Shown here one piece after another: positions 1-11,762 of a stretch of DNA of 64,000 nt (positions are counted from its first letter, which is position 1; every line of letters starts with the position of its first letter). The translations under genes were made by a program, and so were the position numbers. Below the pieces are notes generated by a model that did not search any database, was not told the DNA's origin, and saw only the letters and a list, made by a program, of their open reading frames with translations. The DNA is taken from positions 158,150,501 to 158,214,500 of the forward strand of contig JAZHRO010000063.1 of NCBI GenBank assembly GCA_037157565.1, read 5' to 3'. The stretch is from Thalassia testudinum. Its lineage: Eukaryota; Streptophyta; Magnoliopsida; Alismatales; Hydrocharitaceae.

Positions 1-443
1 TAGGGTGTATTGGATCCACTGGACAAATTCTGGTTAAGTGGTAGGTTCAATGTGAAGTGGTGTGCCTTAAGTCGAGAGTTGTGGGTGTTAATGTATGTCC
101 CTTTTAGAAAATCTCACAATAGAAGAATATTTTTTATTATTTTTTTAATATATGCGAGTGGGTGAGGTGAGACGACGTGACAATCAAACAACAAGATCTT
201 ATCCTAAAGTTTATAAAAGCACCTTGGTTGATTTGAGTTTGAGTTATTAGTGTGATGAAATGGAAACTAGGGTGGGGGTGGTGGGGGATAAACTTACAAA
301 TGTCTCTACCCACACTTTACTCCAATCTACCACCTTTGGCTCCTCGATCAGGTTCCTGCAAGACAATAAATCAAAGAAGAAAGATAGGTTAGAAAAATAT
401 GTAAGTAATGTGGGAAAATGTGAAAAAATCAAAGAGCGTTGCC

Positions 444-461
444 TCCCCATCAACGGCGCCA
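444..461 (-). promoter_or_regulatory. Primer binding site, element I
   Basis: On the minus strand this reads TGGCGCCGTTGATGGGGA, 3 bp from the LTR end at 465. The first 11 bases equal the tRNA-Asp-type site seen intact in element G; the centre has two changes. Minus-strand DNA synthesis of the retrotransposon would start here. Confidence 0.8.
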
Positions 462-464
462 AAA

Positions 465-2029
465 TGATGACGTTGGATTTGCACACGAAAAGGGTTCGAG
501 TTTGGAAAACCTGTCGTTGTAGTTCGATTCGCGAGAAAATCCATCGATCAGATACAATTTATAATCGAAACTCAAAAAGTGAGTCCCGGGTCAAACACGG
601 AGAGGCGAACGTTTGGTTTTGAAAATCCACGTTTCGCTTTTTATTTGTTTTTGTCGTTTTCATCTTTCAAAATTTTTTGGTATTTTTAACAAGCAAAGGT
701 CAGGTCAATGAATCCTAGCTATTCTACTTGCAAAATATAAAGAGAGAGACAGAGACAGAGATAGATAGTGAAACAATCATGCATTTTTATAATCAAATGT
801 TTATTACAACTAGGAAAGTAGGAAAACTATGCTACAAAAGCAATAAAGATAGAGATAGGTGAGAGGAATCCCCCTCGACAGTAACTTGGAGGATGACTCG
901 CTCTGACATCGCCTGCAGGAAGGTGGTGAGGAGCGGGATGAATGAGGACAGAGCTGGGGGACGGAGGGTGGAGCAGGACGGCGTTGTGGCGAGGATATAC
1001 TTCCAGAAGTAGGTGAGAAGACAACCATGGGATGCTCCACGAATGGGGATGATGGGAGGTAAAAATGTTTGCTTTCTACTCTAGAGGAGCATCCTGGGCT
1101 TGGGACAAGCATTCTCTAGAGCCTTGGAGGTGGTGAGAAGAAGAAAGGAGGAGATGAAGAAGAATGGGAGGGGTAGGCATCCTTTTATAGTGGAGGAAAG
1201 AATCTAATTTGTATACTGGATATTTAGTGACGGTCATAAACATCATTGAAGATCTGCAGCAAACATTGCTGAAGATCCCACGCCAACCCTCGCCCCCACT
1301 GGCACGCACATCACACACCTCTGCTGCTGCACTGCTAGCGTACGCCCCACACACCCTTGTCGCTTGTCGCTTGTCGCACGCACACTTGCACTGCGCACCT
1401 ACTCGCCTCACGACCCTACGCACCACTGCTGCTACCGCTATCGCTGCCTTGTGTGCTGCGCTGCTGCACCTATGTGCGTACATGCCTCCATGTGCACACG
1501 CACACCCACGCTGTTGTGTGCGTGTGGTGGCATGTGCATGCACATGGGCGGCCTAGGTTGCGCCACGTGGCTCGACCTGGGTCGTCCATCTTCTTTCCTT
1601 TCTAGGGGTTGCTACAGAGGTCAGATTGAGTCAATTTTCATGCCGTTGGGCTGCGATCGTTGACTCAAATCCATCTGCATGGTCAGATTTGTTGTTTGAG
1701 GCTCCAAATTACATCACATAGTCTCTTGGCCATTGATCTTCCTCGGACTGCATATGGTGCTACAGGACTTCGATCAAGGCAATTTCGAAGGCGTTGGACT
1801 CTGATCGCCATCCTGATCAGATTCATACAGTCGGATCGTCAATCCAAGGCTTTGAAATAAATCTCCTTCTCTCCTGATCACAAAATGGATGCAATTAACC
1901 TAAAATGTACACAACTACTCTAAATGCAGAATGATGCATTCTATGAAATATTTATAATATGGAATGCAAATCTAAGCCTAAGAACAAGCATAAATAGGCA
2001 TTTTAACCTAGATGGATACGTCTACATCA
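465..2029 (-). repeat. 5' LTR of element I
   Basis: The LTR is about 1,565 bp. It begins TGATGACG beside the primer site and ends CTACATCA, giving TGATG/CATCA ends. It contains a good TATA box at 1182-1190. The segment at about 1270-1560 is rich in CA/GC and opens several overlapping frames on both strands; these are composition artefacts. The 5 bases after the LTR (attcc) would be one copy of the target duplication. Confidence 0.75.
1182..1190 (-). promoter_or_regulatory. TATA box of element I LTR
   Basis: The minus strand reads CTATAAAAG, a canonical plant TATA box in the middle of the LTR, as expected for the U3/R border. Transcription would run toward lower coordinates. Confidence 0.55.
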
Positions 2030-2119
2030 ATTCCCCTAACCCACCCACTCTTTTCTCACCCCACCCTTCCACACTAACTTCACCCACCCTTCACCATTCT
2101 TCCCCCAAACCCTTTTTTA

Positions 2120-2341
2120 ATGGACCCACCACCAGACTCACCCGAGTTTGGCATTCATCCTGAACTAAAACCATGGCACGAATCGGGTTACACCTACCAT
2201 TTTTCATCTAATTTTGATCCCTATTTTTCTTCCAATCAACTTTCTAGGGTTCCGGAAGAAGGCACATTTTTTGCGGGCATCCAGGTGTCCAATTACTTAC
2301 ACGATTGTTCGTCTTCTTTGCATATCTTCACGGCCAGCTGA
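2120..2341 (+). pseudogene. Unrecognised short frame in element H
   Basis: A 73-codon frame rich in Pro, Ser, Phe and Tyr, ending just before the post-pol motif at 2340. Its position is that of the C-terminal end of the polyprotein in related elements. I recognise no domain, so it may be the degenerate end of pol or an acidic/aromatic linker like those in A, B and C. The 240 bp upstream (2030-2119) are CCCAC-rich and open in the same direction. Confidence 0.3.
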
Positions 2342-2385
2342 ATGGCATTAAGGATAGCATTGGATAGGAAGTAACCCATCATTTT
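2340..2385 (+). other. Post-pol conserved motif, element H
   Basis: The segment GAATGGCATTAAGGATAGCA, followed by a run ending GAAGTAACCCATCATTTTT, matches on the same element strand the sequences at 47993-48031 (G), 29015-29056 (B) and 37189-37229 (C). It lies just after the last pol-like frame in each. Confidence 0.65.
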
Positions 2386-2474
2386 TCGTGTTATCTTTTT
2401 CCCTTTCTTTTTTCAGGTTTTAACCATCCTAAACCTGACTACCTTTCACTAAGATGATCCCTTCTCCCTCCTAA

Positions 2475-2512
2475 TGCATGAGGACATTGCATATCATAAG
2501 CATGGGGGGGTT
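2475..2512 (+). other. GGACATTG / CATGGGGG box, element H
   Basis: TGAGGACATTGC is followed about 10 bp later by ATAAGCATGGGGGGG. The same two-part motif occurs in A, B, C, E and G. The G-run resembles a second polypurine tract. Confidence 0.65.
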
Positions 2513-2783
2513 TTTTAAATTTTAACGATCGATTTATGATTTTCGAAACCTAAAAACATGCATTTTTCTTTAGTCATTTTTGTTTTATTTTTCTGCTAGC
2601 ATACCCAAAAAAAATAAAAGTGTTGAAAACTTTGAGAAAAATTTGGAAATCGGGACTAAGGTTGAAAACTCACTTTTAGTACAATGGGATTTATTCATTA
2701 ACAAGCTAGGGATAATGATATCTGATCATTAGAATTTCATGGTCTATCTTTAGACTATATCAGTTATCCTTCTCAAAATTCCA

Positions 2784-2797
2784 CCTGAACTCATGAT
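2784..2797. repeat. Target-site duplication of LINE J, copy 1
   Basis: cctgaactcatgat, repeated with one mismatch as cctaaactcatgat at 7943-7956. Copy 1 abuts the poly-T run at 2796-2805, as expected for a LINE in minus orientation. Confidence 0.85.
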
Positions 2798-2881
2798 TTT
2801 TTTTTTGAACTAAAAAGGAGTGCTATCGAATCGCCGATAGCAGTTCGAGAGAGATTTTATTGATTAAGTGCGGGCAAAAAA

Positions 2882-5800
2882 TTACATGAGTGAATCCCAT
2901 TGATGTATCAGATTCCAGCAATTGTTTACAATATTATCCACATTCACTGGTCTCTCTTGAAATAAACTCTCATTTCTAGCTCTCCACACCGACCATAAGA
3001 CTACCACCATGGGCAAATATGACTTATTCACCCTTAAGAAGGAACTCCAGAGGCTCTCCCACGTGGGAATAGTTTCCTTGCACACCTTCCTCTAAACGCA
3101 ATCTTTAATCATGCAAGTGGAAAAAATATGAAGACTGGAATCATTATGCATCCCACACAAATGGCAGAAATGAGCAGGGGTGCCCATTCTCCTATGTCTC
3201 AAATCTCCCGTTATTAGGCCATCTCTTCTGCATAACCACAAAAAAATTTGTACCTTCAATGGTACCTTCAATTTCCATAGCTTCTTCCGAATCTCATCGA
3301 CCTCTGCCATCCTGGAGGAAATGATAAGTTTATCATAGGCAGTCGCTGATGAGAAAGCCCCATCCCATTTGTATGTGTCACACCCTCAGGTGTAGGTTTG
3401 AAAGCAGCAAGTTCCTATAGAAGATGTTCATTTTCTACCCATGTTCTTATTCCATGGCCGTTCCCCACCTCATTATTCAACATCCAATTCTCAAAAGCCA
3501 TGTCCCAATAGTCACACACCAAAGCATTTTTATTAGTAGCAGCCAAAAATGAAAGAGGGTACCTATCTTTTATCACCCCACCAGACAACCATTTTTCCAA
3601 CCAGAATTTGAAACTTTTCCCATCACCCAAGATAGACTTGAATAAACTCTAGTTATCTACCAAAGCACGCACCACAGATGGCCAGAAAGGAGATGGCTTA
3701 TGAGGATTTAAGCGGTTCTTTTCATCATTGGCCACCCCATAGCTATCCTGGATGATTTCTGTCCACATATTTTTTTCCCCTTGGAGCAGCTAAACAACCC
3801 ACTTCAATAGTAGGGCGTCATTAAATTCTTTGAGTGATCTAATTCCCATGCCACCGTACTTCTTAGGTGAACAAATTGAATCCCATTTTATAGGTTGGAG
3901 GAAGGCACCTTGATGGAAAGCCCCTTTCCAAAAGAACCTCTTGCGCATCACGTCAAGTTTTTTCCAAATTGACTTTGGAGCTCTGAGAATAGAGAAGACT
4001 GGAATGGATGTGATGACTGAGTTTAATAAAATATACCTCCCCCTTTTCGACAAGTAATGACTACTCTAGCCCTCTAGCTTCGTAGCCACCTTTTCAAAGA
4101 GAAAAGACCAATCTATTTTCTTCATTTTTGTGCACTTCAGTGGTAAATCCAGGTATTTGATTGGCAATGATATCACAGGTGTGCCCAGGATGGTGGAGAT
4201 GTCATTTTGGTCTATACCATTCATACCAAAGCAGACCAAGGAGGACTTACTTCCATTTAATTTTAAACCAGAAATCTCACCAAACATTTTGACCATATAA
4301 TATAGCACTTGCATTTCCCTCTTCCTACATTTGACAAAAAACACAGTGTCATCCGCATATTGAAGAATGGGGGCCAATGCCCTACTGTTAGTCATCGAGT
4401 ATCCCCTTATCAACCCATCAGCTGCTAGCTTGCAAGCATATCTTGCCAAGGTATCCACTGCAAGATTAAAGATCAAGGGGGCTAGTGGGCAGCTTTGCCT
4501 TAACCCACACTGAAGCTGAATCCAGGTTCGACATGGTTTCCCATTTATCAGGGGGAATAGGAAGCAGCCATGATGCATCTCTTCACCCATTATATCAAAG
4601 GTATGACCAGGAAATTGAGTCATAGGCTTTAGTGAAATCAACCTTCCATAGGAAAGCCTTGGATTTTCACCTATGACATCCCATCACCATTTCTTGAGCC
4701 ATGATGAACAATTCCTATAGAGACCTCCCAGGTAGAAAAGCAGATTGGACAGGCATAATCAAATCTTGCAATACATCACGAATTTTGTTGGCTAAGATCT
4801 TGTTGATGATAACATAGATGAAATTCGACAAAACAATAGGCCTATAATCTAAAAATTTCTCTGCACCCGACTTCTTTGGTAGCAAAAACAAATAAGACTT
4901 ATTCAGTCTTTCAAAACCAAAGTTGCCTTTTCAAACTCATGTATAACTTCCATCACATCCTTCTTAAGAATGTTTCACCTTTCTTTATAGAAGACTTGAA
5001 CCCCATCCAGTCCTGGGGCTCCCTCATTATTCAAATATTTGATTGCTTTCACTGTTTCTTGCTCGGTAAAAGGGGCAACTAACATAGCCATCTGATCACT
5101 GCTGACACTTGGAAATTCAGCCGAAGCCATCCTCCAGGAACCTCTTGGTGCAGCCTTGGCTGCTTCCTTAAAGTACCAACCAGCTTCACATCTAATTTCA
5201 CAAGTAGATGTAATGGTTCTCTCACCCATTTTAATAGATGAGATGAGATTACATCTCCTCCTAGCACTGGCAGCAAGATGAAAGAATTTCGTATTGGCAT
5301 CACCTTCCTTGAGCCACAGTTGTCTAGATCTCTCATGCCAATCCATTTCTTTCTTTAAGTCCTCCTTACCAATGACCTGTTGCAGATACTTCCTTTGTTC
5401 CTACTCCTGGGTACTCAGAACCAGCCTGCACTCCTTCAAATCAAGCCTTTGGATCTCTGCCAATGCCTTAGCCCTCTTCTGCTCTCTGATAGTCACCACT
5501 GTCTGCCCATATTCCTTCAACATTGGGCGCATATCTGCCAGCTTTAATGTAAGCTGCTGTGTGGCCGAGCCAGTCACTGCCTTATTCTGCCACCAACTAG
5601 ACAACATATCAGCAAAACCCTCCTCCCTGAACCAAACTTCTTAAGCTTGAAGTATGAGCCAACATCCGCATTCACCCCACTGTTCCACACAATTGGTGTG
5701 TGGTCAGAGAATGGTTTGTCAAGGCTCATAGCAGACGATAGGTGGAATCTCTCCAAGAGGTTTGGGTTGCCAAAGAATCTGTCCAACCTTGATACCAGTC

Positions 5801-6431
5801 CACTGCCATTTCTCCAAGTGAAATCCACCCCATTGATAGGGTATTCAGTGATACCCAATCTCTGCATAGTCAATTGAAATCCAACCATTGCACTTTCAAA
5901 ACTGCCCCCAAGTCTATCTCCACTTGATAAAGGACAGTTGAAATCACCACTAACAAGCCACGATACCTCCTGGACTCTTTGATGCACTATTGACAGGTCC
6001 TCCCAAAGTTCCACCCGATCAGTTGCTGCACAAGGTCCATATAGGCATGAAATGAACCAATCCAGATCACCTTGAAGGTTCTGACATCTATAGGTAAGTA
6101 CATGCCTATCGCGAAGGATTTCAGTCACTTTAAGGCAGGATTTTTTCCACCATATTTCCATCCCACCAGATCTACCAGCTGCAGCATTCCCCACACAGTC
6201 TGCTCTCCCAAACTATCTCAGCAAGTCCTAGACAGGGACATTTTCCTCCTCCAAATGTGTCTCTTGAATAAGAGCACAATCAATCTCCCACTCCACAAGA
6301 TATCTGATAAGAGACACCCTTCTCACTTTGTTGCGCAACCCACACACATTCCACATTAGGACTCTCATCCCTTGCATGGCTGATCCCCTTGAGCCAATTA
6401 TCCACATATTCAACCATGATTGACTTTGCAA
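2882..6431 (-). pseudogene. LINE ORF2: endonuclease-reverse transcriptase, broken
   Basis: ORF2 would nick target DNA and copy the LINE RNA at the nick. The N-terminal part (6431-5574) shows AP-endonuclease motifs: WNVCGLR, QETHL, SGDFNCP, SRLDRFF and SDHTPIV. A linker follows (5607-4975), with KEGDANTKFFH and the GAPGLDG motif. The RT core (4641-4066) includes LRQSCPLAPLIFNL and the catalytic QYADDT. The thumb/connection region (4053-3415) follows, then a zf-RVT-like part (3310-3092; KVPLKVQIFLW, CHLCG) and a tail ending at 2882. The reading frame changes near 5600 and between 3415 and 3310, and several in-frame stops separate the pieces. The part near 4642-4970 is closed by stops but still RT-like. 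Confidence 0.9.
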
Positions 6432-6510
6432 TAGTTTCCTCCACTATGGGACTCAAGTTCTCCTTCCTTCGCCTTCTAAGCATGTAAGGGGAGCGCCTAA
6501 ACCCCCTCTT

Positions 6511-7879
6511 TTAGTTTGTCCCTTTCCTAAATTTCAGCTCATCAAGAACAAGGAATTGCATTTGATTCACTTCCTTAAGGGCACTTCTTCCACTGCTGAT
6601 TACAATTTCCATGCTCGACTTTACCTCCTCAAAACTAGTGGAATTGCCTGAGTCCCTCTCTAAGACAGTGTCATCAGCCATAGGACCCCTGCCTGTGTCC
6701 ACAGGGGTTTGATTAGCACTCCCCATGGTAGTGTCATCAACCATAGTCACCTGGTCCCTCTCTAAGGCTTCCTTGTGGTAGTCTTTCCTCTTCTTTGATT
6801 TAGGAGCCTCACCTGAGGGCTTACGACCCACCAATTCAACCTATTGCACCTCACCAGATCTAACAACAGACGTCTTATCCTGACCCTGTTTTGGTAACAC
6901 AAAATCCTGCTGTACCACTGATAAACGAATGAGCCACGAAGAGCCCCCACACCTGAGAATGATTTTGTCTGACAGTGACCCACTTTGAAAGACCTCAGCC
7001 TCAAATTGAAGTAAACAGGCATCACCTTCCCCAATTGTGATTTCAGTATCTTCACGGACAGATGCAAAGCTGCAACCATCTTGGCGACCACCGCTCTAGA
7101 TCTCAAATGCAGAGGCAACCCTTTGATCTCAAGTGTCACCCTCCTAGTTCCCATTATCTGGGGGGGACGTTCAGGAAGTGCCCCATCAAAGGGAGAGACA
7201 CGCCTCCACAGCACACTAATGTTCTCGAAGGAACTCGAGCGAAAGTGTAGCCTTTTCACATCTTTCATCCCCAGACCAAAAATAAGAAAGCGAGTCTGGG
7301 ATGGCACTGCCACCTTCCAACCTGATGACACAAGGGTTAAGGAACTCACCAGTTGATGAAACCTCTCAATAGATGGATTGCCAGTCATGACCTCGCCGAT
7401 CAGAGCGCCCCTCAGCATGATCTCCGCAAAGACAATATCCTTGGAGAATGGAATCTCCACATCAATCGTGCGACCACCTAGCACCGGTGGCGGGGGTAGC
7501 CAGGGCTCCTTCAACACCTCCTATTTTGGGCGTAGAGGGTTCTTCTTTGTGTGCGGCAGCCTCACCCTTGTGCACGAGTCACGTTTGTGACCATCACCCC
7601 CACATGCTAAACAGACGAGGGGATTTCTACACACCACAGCCATATGACCTCTTCGTCTGCATCTATAACACAGAACCTCTCCATTGGACCTCCTCCAGCC
7701 CCCTCTTGGAATGAATCTGGTTGCCCTACCTTCGTACGACTACCATCCCCTCTCCCTCCTCCAATTTCTCGATCTCCATGTTTTCCAATCACCCTCATCC
7801 CCAACCCTAGCCACTCCCTCATCTTCTCCTCTCGTCGCCCGTCAACACACTCTCTCCCTCTCTCCATCGACTCCCCCAA
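6511..7879 (-). pseudogene. LINE ORF1: nucleic-acid-binding protein with two zinc knuckles, broken
   Basis: ORF1 of a plant L1 would coat the LINE RNA. The likely start is the ATG at 7879. After a basic, Gly/Arg-rich opening the frame shifts near 7730. The next frame contains CYRCRRRGHMAVVC (7670-7629) and CLACGGDGHKRDSC (7613-7572), two CCHC knuckles five residues apart. An in-frame TAG at 7521-7523 breaks the frame, which then continues to about 6800 with the sequence ALPERPPQIMG in its middle. A second frameshift leads into the Lys-rich C-terminal part (6834-6511). The order (knuckles before the folded part) is as seen; the broken state means no functional product. Confidence 0.8.
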
Positions 7880-7942
7880 ACCAGTTCCAGTGAGTATTCA
7901 CGTGAGCTATATTAGAGTCAAAAGAAAGGGAAGATGGTCAAA

Positions 7943-7956
7943 CCTAAACTCATGAT
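7943..7956. repeat. Target-site duplication of LINE J, copy 2
   Basis: cctaaactcatgat matches copy 1 at 13 of 14 positions and marks the 5' end of the LINE. Confidence 0.85.
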
Positions 7957-8855
7957 AGTTCAGGTGACTTGATCTTCTTTTGTAATATGGAAAGTATCAG
8001 GCTTAGTTTCTAATTCAAAAGCTTGCATCTCATGCAAAATTTTTTGTGTCAAATTTCACACACAAGCCAACACCTAAAAATAATTAAAAATTAGAAAAAA
8101 AACCCCCTTGTTTGGCCTTAGTAAAAGTCCGAAGCGGATCATTGGTTTGAGTTCCCACCATCGAGAAGGGGGAAAATGGCCCCTTTGAGGATGAGATGCC
8201 AACATGTTACCACCTCGGCGCTACTCTATATATATATTAGATATCTTTAGATGGAGCATTAAAGCACATTTTTGCAGCTCAAGTGTCTTGGATGATGCTC
8301 TACCTATAGTGTCGGAGCAAGAGCTTGAGTTCGCTTGTAGTGCCCCTTTACACCGCATTGTGTTTTGGGGTTGTGAGCTCCTGGTGGTGTCATGGACAGT
8401 GTTATCTCGAAGTACTGGTGCTAGAGCCCCCTTGAGGATTTGTAACGGGAATGATGATCTCGACACATCTGTTGTAAGACTAAGCTAAAAATAAGCATGG
8501 GGGAGAGAAAAAAAAAGTTTAAAACCAAAAACACACCCTTATAAATGTTGGCTTTTCACAAGCACAGATGCAAGGTTTTAAAGATTATTACAAGTTGCGA
8601 ATCCGATTCAAGAGCCAAAAAAATCCTAAAAATAAAATTTTCAAGTCATCTGAATTAACAAGGGGTTAATCTATGAATTTTTTGGATGATATATTGATCC
8701 CGTTTTTGTCTAATTTTTGGATCTGAAAATAAATCTCGATGTTTATCCTTAACAAATCCCATACCTCCTGTGTTTGGATTGTCCCGTAATCTCTTTCTCC
8801 TCAAAACTCGAAAAAATTAGATTTCCCTAAAATTTCATTTTGTAAAAATTAAAGC
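7957..8855 (+). other. 3' untranslated region of element H
   Basis: No domain is visible. The frames at 8204-8488 (plus) and 8221-8466 (minus) overlap and match nothing. A GCATGGGGGAGAG tract followed by an A-run lies near 8494-8516, a second PPT-like sequence ahead of the true one at 8881. Confidence 0.5.
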
Positions 8856-8892
8856 TTTACTAAGAGACTAGTGAAAGATAAGCATGAGGGTG
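8856..8892 (+). promoter_or_regulatory. Pre-PPT hairpin and polypurine tract of element H
   Basis: TTTACTAAGAGACTAGTGAA (8856-8875) can fold (TTT/AAA, CTA/TAG). It is followed by the purine-rich tract AGCATGAGGGTG (8881-8892), which touches the LTR at 8893. This tract would prime plus-strand DNA synthesis. The same hairpin-PPT-LTR order occurs in A, B, E and G. Confidence 0.75.
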
Positions 8893-9120
8893 TGATAAAC
8901 GTCAGTTTATCATCATTCTTATGCATTAAAACAAGCCTAGCTCTTAGGGTATTTTGGGTTGCATTTAGGCATAAATTAGGTTAGGCATTCATTTTACTTT
9001 TTATTGTCCTTTTGATGTGTTTTTGTGAGTGTTAGAGATATATTGATTGACAGATCCCTAAAACCCTAGCACTCAAGAAGGCAACTGGGGAAGGAGAAAC
9101 CCAAACCAGTTGGAACTCAA

Positions 9121-9840
9121 CTTTATCCAGCTCACCATAGCTGGAATCCAAGTCACTTAAATAAGGGTTAGCTTATCTTAGCTCCATTCAGCTCATCTCA
9201 GCTGAATGGCAGCTCAAAAGAGCTCATCTTAGCTCACCTCAACTCAAGTCAACTAAGATCCAGCTCAACTTAGCTGAGTTTAGCTCACCTCAGCTCCCAT
9301 TAGTTCACTGGGAGCTCTAGCAAGCTCAGCTAAGTTGACTGGAGTTCACCTTAGCTTAGGACCAACTACATCCAGCTCCACTCAACTCCAGCCAACTGAA
9401 GATGACTTCATCTTAGCTCAGGAAGCTCAAGTCCAGCTCCCGGGAACTCAACTTAGCTCAACTTAGTTGAGCTAAGCTACCTTAGCTACCTCAACTAGCT
9501 AGGTCCTCCCTGGGAAAATCAGACCTAGCTCACCTTAGCTCCTTTTAGCAGAAGCCAACTTGCTTTAGCTTGACTTAGCAGCTAGCAAAGAACTGGCAAG
9601 CAAAGCCAGCTAAAGTAGCTCCATGCCACCCTCTTCAGTAGCTGCCAGCTCCAGTTTAGCTCCAGACTTCTTCTATCCTACTCCTCCCCTCAAACCCTAG
9701 CTCCAATTGCCTCCTCGTCTACTTTACTACTAGCTAAGCTAGCTAAGCTCCAGCTCCCTTGGCCATCCACCACCCTAATACCCTACCTAACTAGCCCCAC
9801 CAAATAAATCCTACCTAAGCCCACCTAAGCTAGCTCCACC
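9121..9840. repeat. AGCT-dense degenerate repeat tract in H LTR
   Basis: I count about 43 AGCT tetramers in about 720 bp, against about 3 expected by chance. They appear as variants of AGCTCA, AGCTCC, AGCTTAGCT and AGCTGAA with irregular spacing of 5-25 bp. There is no fixed unit length, so this is an old, drifted simple repeat. Confidence 0.85.
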
Positions 9841-10223
9841 CTACTCCTTTTGGCACCACCACCAAGATACCTTTTCACCCCATCACCACCACCAAAAGGC
9901 ACCAATTTTGGCATCAAAAACTACCCTAACCACCCCTCCCTTTTGGCGCCAAAATACCCTCACATCATGGCACCTACACCTACCGCCTGCAAGCCACATC
10001 CACCATCCACTTACCCCCCTTCTAGAACCCTACCTCGGCACCACCTAATCCCCCTTCTAGAAGGCCATTTTGGCACCAACTTCAAGGGACACAACCACCC
10101 ATAACTACCACCTATGTGACCCTTGGGTTGGCGCCAATCATCCTTAGCCCTAGGATCTACTAACTACCCTTAAATCCGATCCTAGCCATCCATTCCAAGA
10201 GCCACCTATACCCCCCATCTTGC

Positions 10224-10233
10224 TCTATAAAAA
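10224..10233 (+). promoter_or_regulatory. TATA box of element H LTR
   Basis: CTATAAAAAG, on the strand of the element, about 890 bp before the LTR end. A canonical TATA box. Confidence 0.55.
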
Positions 10234-11117
10234 GACCCTTAACCACAACCATTATGATCACCCTCCATTTAGTGTAATTCTACCCTATACCCACCTAAAC
10301 CTATGACCAAGGAAGGACAAGAAAGGAAGAAGATTAAGGGGACATCCTACCCGCCCCCTTGGTGCCTTCTTCCCCTTCTCTCTTCTCCCTTGAACCATGC
10401 CAAGGAGGAGGACTTCCATCACTTAGAGGACGGTTAGGCATTGGAGAAGGAAGGGTGGTGCATGCCCACCCTTGGAGAGAAAGTGGACGCCACCTTGTGG
10501 GCTTGCTAGGAGACCACACCTTGGAGGAACCTTTCAAGGAAGGAGAAGGAGTTTCTTTTCAGGTCAAGGAACTACTAGGCTTGGAGCACGAAGCCCCTCT
10601 TCTTCTCTAACATCATCATGTTTAATGTTCTATTTATTTGTATTTTTGTTGTTGGTAATAGAAGCATTCCTCTACTAGGGCTTTGTGTAAAACACTTCTG
10701 CATTAATCAAGTTGCCTTCTTTTGAATTTTTGTTGCAATTGTTTTCTTTGTCTCTAGCACTCTTCACTCCCTCCCACTGATTACTCTAGGCCTTCACATG
10801 CCTATGGTTAGCTTAGGGAGAGGAATTAATTGTCACTTAGGTTTTATCTTAGTGATTGTAGGTGTTAGTTATTTTTCCATCAACAATTCGCATTTTGCCT
10901 TTATTATTTCAAACTACAAAAATTGCATATTTAAAAACACCAAAAAGAAAGTTGATTTCCATTTTGAAGCAAGATATTCGATTTTGCAACATATTGCCTC
11001 CTTGGATGACCCTAGATACTCCCCTACCTAGGTTTATAAATTTAAAGGCAAAATGATTTTACGTTTTGCAATGACTTATAAAAATCTAATTTTACAAACC
11101 ATGTAAAAAGTGTATCA

Positions 11118-11762
11118 AGAGGGGCCTCACCTCTCGGTGTAGAGGCATTAAGGCCTGTGCATAACTTCCTTATATGCACTGAAAGGATTTTGTCATGGAT
11201 GATGTGGCACTAAGGTGCCTGCCTCCTCTTTTGCGAGTTGCAGTTGAAGATTTAGGATGAAATCACTACTGCTACTGAGCTTCTTCCTTTGATCCAAGAC
11301 CTAGAGAGCATTGTGGAGTTGAGATGCATCGATTGATGGCAAAATTAGCACGGATGATAGCTGGAGAGAGGTGGTCAGTCTTAAGGAAGATGGAGGGGGC
11401 GATGGTGCTCCGGCAAAAGACCTGTGACAACGACATAGGCTAGAAGCCCTAGTTAAATATCTAAGAAGCTCCACTGTGGTGAGGCAGAGCTAATAGTGGT
11501 GGCAATTGGGAGAACGATGGCGTGTGTTGGCCGGAGGGTGAAGGGGTGAATGGTGAGTGGGTGGGCTCTCCAACCGATGATTTGGGTGAGAGAAGCCATC
11601 AATTTCTTGAGGGCTTTTGCTCCCCTGAATGTGGGTGGGCTTATAGACCAGATGAAGCGAAGTTTCATGTTGTGGATTGTTGGCACAAACTCACCAGAGT
11701 TTTCGCTAGACTTGGGGAAGATGGTGAGGAAGGGAGGTGGTTGTCGGTATAATTGGGATTGG
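11118..11762 (-). repeat. Left LTR of element C, first piece
   Basis: A truncated LTR piece between H and A. Its first 110 bp match the right LTR (40848-40945). The remainder (GGGAAGATGG- and GATGAAG-rich) resembles the middle of the B LTR. It continues across element A at 22938. The frames at 11522-11765 and 11453-11686 overlap and look non-coding. Confidence 0.7.

Larger units (their letters stand above)
1..2029 (-). mobile_element. Element I: partial Ty3/gypsy LTR retrotransposon (5' end only)
   Basis: Only the 5' end of a minus-strand element is in the window. Reading on the minus strand it has a 5' LTR (2029 to 465), a primer site (461-444) and about 440 bp of leader that runs off the left edge. 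No coding domain is visible in this part; the short frames at 260-622 and 247-486 overlap on opposite strands and match nothing. It sits inside the internal region of element H, since recognisable H sequence resumes at 2030. The second LTR and the other target duplication lie outside the window. The assignment to the Tat/Athila group rests on the primer site type and LTR end style. Confidence 0.75.
2798..7942 (-). mobile_element. LINE J (plant L1 type), near full length, degenerate
   Basis: A 5.1-kb non-LTR retrotransposon in minus orientation, with a poly-A tail (poly-T on plus at 2796-2805), two open reading frame regions and 14-bp flanking duplications. ORF1 carries two CCHC zinc knuckles; ORF2 carries endonuclease, reverse transcriptase and a C-terminal zf-RVT-like region. 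Both are interrupted by frameshifts and stops, so the copy is inactive. It inserted into the 3' untranslated region of element H. The order and domain types fit plant L1 elements. Confidence 0.9.
2030..11117 (+). mobile_element. Element H: plus-strand LTR retrotransposon, 3' part, split by a LINE
   Basis: The 3' internal region (2030-2797 and 7957-8892), polypurine tract (8881-8892) and 3' LTR (8893-11117) of a plus-strand element are present. LINE J sits in the internal region. The post-pol motif, the GGACATTG box, the pre-PPT hairpin and the PPT occur in the same order as in G. After removing the LINE, the distance from box to LTR is about 1.2 kb, as in G. The 5' LTR, gag and pol lie left of the window, beyond element I. 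H ends at a break in the left LTR of element C, so H inserted into C. Confidence 0.75.
8893..11117 (+). repeat. 3' LTR of element H
   Basis: About 2,225 bp. It starts TGATAAAC, the first arm of an 8-bp hairpin with GTTTATCA (8893-8912), and ends GTGTATCA. It contains an AGCT-dense tract (9121-9840), a TATA box (10224-10233) and, near the end, TTGCCTCCTTGGATGACCC (10995-11013), which corresponds to the U5 motif of F and E. Its partner 5' LTR lies off the window. Confidence 0.75.

Noticed and set aside
1076..1556. 155-codon minus and 115-codon plus frames as genes
   Set aside because: They overlap on opposite strands in CA/GC-rich LTR sequence of element I and have no recognisable domain.
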